A DNA stretch of 10,072 nucleotides from Anaerotignum sp. GTDB lineage: Bacteria > Bacillota > Clostridia > Lachnospirales > Anaerotignaceae. Shown here one piece after another: positions 7,824 through 10,072 of this stretch. The position numbers and the translations under genes are program-made. Numbering within the stretch: the stretch's first letter is position 1; each line of letters opens with the position of its first letter. The notes below the pieces were generated by a model. That model searched no databases. It saw only the letters and a program-made list of their open reading frames with translations, and was not told where the DNA came from. The stretch lies in NCBI GenBank assembly GCA_020024395.1, contig JAHHTV010000048.1, positions 1 through 10,072 on the forward strand. The letters are read 5' to 3'.

Positions 7824-8315
7824 TTGAGAAACGGAAATATTGCAATTTATTACGGTGTCGGAAAAGGAAAAACAAGCGTTTCACTAGGAAAAGGTATTTT
7901 GGCACTGGCTGATGATTTGCGTGTGGTGATGATACAGTTTTTATCTTATTATGACCATAAAGAAATTGCATTATTGGAAAACATGGAACCTGATTTCCGT
8001 GTGTTTCGATTTGAAAAATATCGGGATACACAAGAAGTTACGGAAGAAATGAAAAAAGAAATTACATCAGAAATTAGAAATGGATTTAATTTTGTCAAAA
8101 AAATCATTGATACAGGTGAATGTGATATGTTGATGTTAGATGGGATATTGGAATGTATCAAAGAAGGGTATTTGACAGAACAAGAATTATTGGACGTGAT
8201 GGAAAAACGCCCCGAATATATGGACATGATATTGACAGGAAGCAGTGTGACAGAGGGAATTGTACAAAAAGCAGATTTTGTATACCAAATTACAACAGAA
8301 AAAGAACCAGTATAA
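7824..8315 (+). CDS. Divergent CobA/CobO-type P-loop protein (corrinoid adenosyltransferase family)
   Basis: This 163-residue protein belongs to the family of ATP:cob(I)alamin (cob(I)yrinic acid a,c-diamide) adenosyltransferases, which attach the adenosyl group to cobalt in B12 synthesis. The family P-loop GVGKGKTS is at residues 11-18, followed by MIQFL at 36-40. The C-terminal half (DMLMLDGI, EGYLTEQELLDVMEKRPEYMDMILTG, ADFVYQ) aligns in order with the family's LDEl, RP, ltGR and aDlv blocks. Two oddities stand out. The acidic pair after the Walker B strand is LDG instead of LDE, and the protein ends at TTEKEPV without the usual KHPF-to-GIEY tail, making it shorter than typical members (about 175-200). 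Activity is therefore uncertain and an ATPase with another role is possible. The start is TTG with GGGAG at 7809-7813. The nearby ATG at 7817 is out of frame. No cobalamin riboswitch precedes it, and no other B12 gene is in view. Confidence 0.7.
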   Translation: MRNGNIAIYYGVGKGKTSVSLGKGILALADDLRVVMIQFLSYYDHKEIALLENMEPDFRVFRFEKYRDTQEVTEEMKKEITSEIRNGFNFVKKIIDTGECDMLMLDGILECIKEGYLTEQELLDVMEKRPEYMDMILTGSSVTEGIVQKADFVYQITTEKEPV

Positions 8316-8353
8316 AAAAGCGTGTGGAACATAAATTCCACACGCTTTTTTTT
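8315..8353. terminator. Two-way hairpin terminator between convergent genes
   Basis: AAAAAGCGTGTGGAA (8315-8329) pairs perfectly with TTCCACACGCTTTTT (8336-8350) around a six-base loop, giving a 15-bp stem. A-runs on the left and T-runs on the right (8346-8353) provide a U tract on both strands. It starts within the stop codon of the CobO-like gene and ends at the stop codon of the minus-strand gene (8352-8354), so it can serve both. Confidence 0.92.
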
Positions 8354-8966
8354 ATGAAAATATATTTTGCATACGTTTTCTATCATACGCTAGTAGCCAG
8401 TTTTGACATTGTTGGTACAATGGATACAATGTTTCTTTCTTTTCTGCCATGACATCAAGCCCTCTGTCATCATAAAGATGATACAAAATATGGTCTGTGG
8501 TGTTTAGAAAAAATACAGCAGAAGAAAGTTCTGGAAAGCCACGAAAATCGGTTTGTATGATGGCTTGCAATAATTTGTCAATATTGGGTGAAGTTTTTTT
8601 CATATCCCAAAATAGAAATATTCTTGTCAAAGGTTCGCCATCGTCTGTTGTAGTATCTTGTGTATAAATTTCAGCAGGCATAGGCAAATGGGCAATTTCA
8701 CAAAAACGATGACACAATGTTTGTGTGTCACTTTCTGTGTCGTCAGAGCGATACAATACCCAGAGTAATGTGTCAAAGGTATCTATTTGATGGTAGATAT
8801 AAGATGCCCTTAAATATGCTGCTCGAAAGTATGTTGGATTTGATGTGGAAATGTCGGGGTCACCGATTTCAAAGCGTAGCCCAATGGGACTATTATAAAA
8901 TATAGGAAGCTGTAAACGCTCATTGCCGATTTTTTGCCATGTGATGATGGCGTTGTCTAACAGCAT
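8352..8966 (-). CDS. DUF3885-like protein
   Basis: The 204-residue product has no known biochemical function. It shows the pattern I associate with the DUF3885 family: a beginning with GLRFEIG at 29-35, YFRAAYLRASYIYHQ at 46-60, RIFLFWDM at 115-122, SSAVFFLNTTDHILYHLYDD at 148-167 with RGLDVMA at 168-174, and a C-terminal YPLYQQCQNWLLAYDR at 181-196. No signal peptide, membrane segment or catalytic motif is clear, so it is presumably cytoplasmic. On the minus strand its ATG (8964-8966) is preceded by AAGGGGG at 8974-8980, seven bases away. It starts 21 bases after the EamA-family gene ends and should be its co-transcribed downstream partner. It ends on the two-way terminator. The family assignment is from memory of the motif order and not from a search. 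Confidence 0.7.
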   Translation of the reverse strand: MLLDNAIITWQKIGNERLQLPIFYNSPIGLRFEIGDPDISTSNPTYFRAAYLRASYIYHQIDTFDTLLWVLYRSDDTESDTQTLCHRFCEIAHLPMPAEIYTQDTTTDDGEPLTRIFLFWDMKKTSPNIDKLLQAIIQTDFRGFPELSSAVFFLNTTDHILYHLYDDRGLDVMAEKKETLYPLYQQCQNWLLAYDRKRMQNIFS

Positions 8967-8987
8967 ATAAAATCCCCCTTTCTAAAA

Positions 8988-9851
8988 TTATGCTGGTTGT
9001 TGTTTTCTGGTGGTGTATAAAAACATGGCAACTGCTGTGCCACAAATGATGATATAACCAATCCAACTGAGCCAATCGGGAATTTGCCCAAATATGAAAA
9101 AGCCCAACAATGCAGAAAATGGAATTTGAAAATAATCATATACAGAAATTTCCCTTGCAGGCGCATAACAATATGCGGCTGTGATGGTAAATTGTCCGCC
9201 TGCTGCCCCAAGACCTGCCAAAAGCAAATATAAAATTTGTGTGCCTGTCATGGGATGAAAATGTAGCAGTAAATAAGGCAGTGTTACCACACAAGAAAAT
9301 GCAGAAAAGAAAAATACAATAAAAGGCCCTGCAATATGTTGTTGTCCCAATGAGCGAACATAGGTATATGCTGCACCCGCACAAACACCACCCATCAAAC
9401 CAATGAATGCAGGAATTAAATCCCAGTTGCCTGTTGGTTTGACAATGAACAATACACCAATAAATGCAACAAATATGGATATACTTTGAAAATGATTTGG
9501 TTTTTCTTTTAATAAAAATATACCAAATATGACTGCACAAAATGGTGACATTTTATTGAGCATAGAAGCATCTGCCAAAAGCAAATGGTCAACGGCATAA
9601 AAGTTACAAAGAATGCCCACAGTGCCAAACAAAGCACGCAAAAATAAATGCAGTTTTGCTTTTGGGGTGAATGTCAATTTGGGGCGTTCTTGAAACAATA
9701 ATACTGCCGCAAAAATGAGTGCAACAAAATTACGAAAAAAACTTTTCTGTATGGAGGGTAAATCACCAGAAAGACGCACAAATAAATTCATGAGTGCAAA
9801 GAAAAAAGATGATGCAGTGATAAGCAATATCCCTTTTTGTTTTTGTGTCAT
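8988..9851 (-). CDS. EamA/DMT-superfamily transporter
   Basis: This 287-residue integral membrane protein belongs to the drug/metabolite transporter superfamily and probably exports a small metabolite across the cytoplasmic membrane. The substrate is unknown. Two EamA repeats are visible, about 7-137 and 147-277, each with five hydrophobic segments. The first ends with VAFIGVLFIVKPTG and the second with WIGYIIICGTAVAMFLY, the familiar last helix of each half. Helix-opening motifs such as FFALMNLFVRLSG near the N-terminus and the GAAGGQFTITAAYCYAPA block at 215-232 are typical. Length is normal (280-300). The ATG (9849-9851) has AAAGGAG (minus strand, 9861-9867) nine bases upstream. It lies 78 bases after queH and 21 bases before the DUF3885-like gene. 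Nothing in the sequence ties it to queuosine precursors, which usually use other transporter families. Confidence 0.93.
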   Translation of the reverse strand: MTQKQKGILLITASSFFFALMNLFVRLSGDLPSIQKSFFRNFVALIFAAVLLFQERPKLTFTPKAKLHLFLRALFGTVGILCNFYAVDHLLLADASMLNKMSPFCAVIFGIFLLKEKPNHFQSISIFVAFIGVLFIVKPTGNWDLIPAFIGLMGGVCAGAAYTYVRSLGQQHIAGPFIVFFFSAFSCVVTLPYLLLHFHPMTGTQILYLLLAGLGAAGGQFTITAAYCYAPAREISVYDYFQIPFSALLGFFIFGQIPDWLSWIGYIIICGTAVAMFLYTTRKQQPA

Positions 9852-9887
9852 AATATAAATCTCCTTTCTAAAAAATACATGGCATTT

Positions 9888-9893
9888 ATTATA
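9888..9893 (-). promoter_or_regulatory. Possible -10 element ahead of the EamA-family gene
   Basis: On the minus strand a perfect TATAAT lies in the 78-base gap after queH, about 37 bases before the EamA start. No good -35 sits 16-18 bases upstream (the best there is TTTCCT). It may be a weak internal promoter, or the genes may simply be transcribed from upstream of queH. Confidence 0.3.
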
Positions 9894-9929
9894 GCTTTCT
9901 TTTTCAAAAAAGGAAAGAGCTAATTTTTT

Positions 9930-10072
9930 TTATGACTGTTGTTGTCTGCGAGAAAGAGCTTCCGCTTTTGAAAAAGCACAGCCACAATAATCCTGCCGAT
10001 ACAAATGGTATTTTTCTGATAATGTGCAAGAACGTTTGTAACCATTTTTCTTTTTGAAATCCGCATATAAAT
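9930..10072 (-). CDS. queH: Epoxyqueuosine reductase QueH, C-terminal part
   Basis: Only the last 46 full codons are in the window, and the gene continues beyond the right edge. QueH (formerly DUF208) reduces epoxyqueuosine to queuosine in tRNA, the last step of the queuosine pathway, replacing the cobalamin-dependent QueG. The tail is diagnostic: ADFKKKNGY, then SCTLSEKYHLYRQDYCGCAF. The YRQDYCGC motif holds two of the metal/iron-sulfur-binding cysteines, and a further cysteine sits in RSCTLSEK. After it come SKAEALSRRQQQS and TAA at 9930-9932. The frame is uninterrupted. It is the first gene in view of the minus-strand run, 78 bases ahead of the EamA-family gene. Confidence 0.92.
   Translation of the reverse strand, partial: LYADFKKKNGYKRSCTLSEKYHLYRQDYCGCAFSKAEALSRRQQQS

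Noticed and set aside
9892..9930. Terminator between queH and the EamA-family gene
   Set aside because: The possible stem is A/T-rich with a bulge and mismatches, and no U tract follows in the minus direction.

Overview
The window is AT-rich chromosomal DNA from a low-GC Gram-positive anaerobe, most likely a member of Clostridia (a Lachnospirales-type genome would fit). The basis is the strong AGGAGG-type ribosome binding sites, the acpP-rnc pair, a DinR/LexA-type box of Firmicutes form ahead of uvrB, oxygen-independent QueH, and long runs of A/T between genes. No species can be named from the sequence alone.

Layout. Positions 1-248 hold the end of something hydrophobic: one reading frame of membrane-like sequence interrupted by a TAA. 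A terminator (260-298) separates it from a well-formed promoter (331-359) that drives acpP (acyl carrier protein, 390-620) and rnc (ribonuclease III, 622-1320), which are translationally coupled and end at a strong terminator (1321-1375). About 290 non-coding bases follow with two candidate promoters. The upstream one has a LexA-like box across its -35. They lead to uvrB (1666-3654) and uvrA (3672-6509), the damage-recognition half of nucleotide excision repair, 17 bases apart and probably one transcript.

Beyond uvrA a consensus promoter (6637-6665) precedes three plus-strand genes: an unrecognised 101-residue protein (6705-7010), a 216-residue SSB-like protein with two apparent OB folds (7142-7792), and a shortened, divergent CobA/CobO-type P-loop protein (7824-8315). 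A two-way hairpin terminator (8315-8353) marks the convergence with the minus-strand block. Read in its own direction that block is queH (epoxyqueuosine reductase, only its C-terminus is in the window, 10072-9930), an EamA/DMT-family exporter (9851-8988) and a DUF3885-like protein (8966-8352).

How they work together. UvrA and UvrB form the lesion-scanning complex, and the LexA-like box suggests DNA damage induction. The following SSB-like gene may extend the DNA-maintenance theme, but its link to the CobO-like protein and the 101-residue protein is only positional. Most of the window is ordinary core genome. The parts that deserve a second look are the short cluster at 6705-8315 (an orphan, a tandem-OB protein and a CobO relative lacking a key acidic residue), its near-LexA-like site, and the broken membrane frame at the left edge. 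I found no CRISPR array, transposon, tRNA, rRNA or convincing riboswitch.
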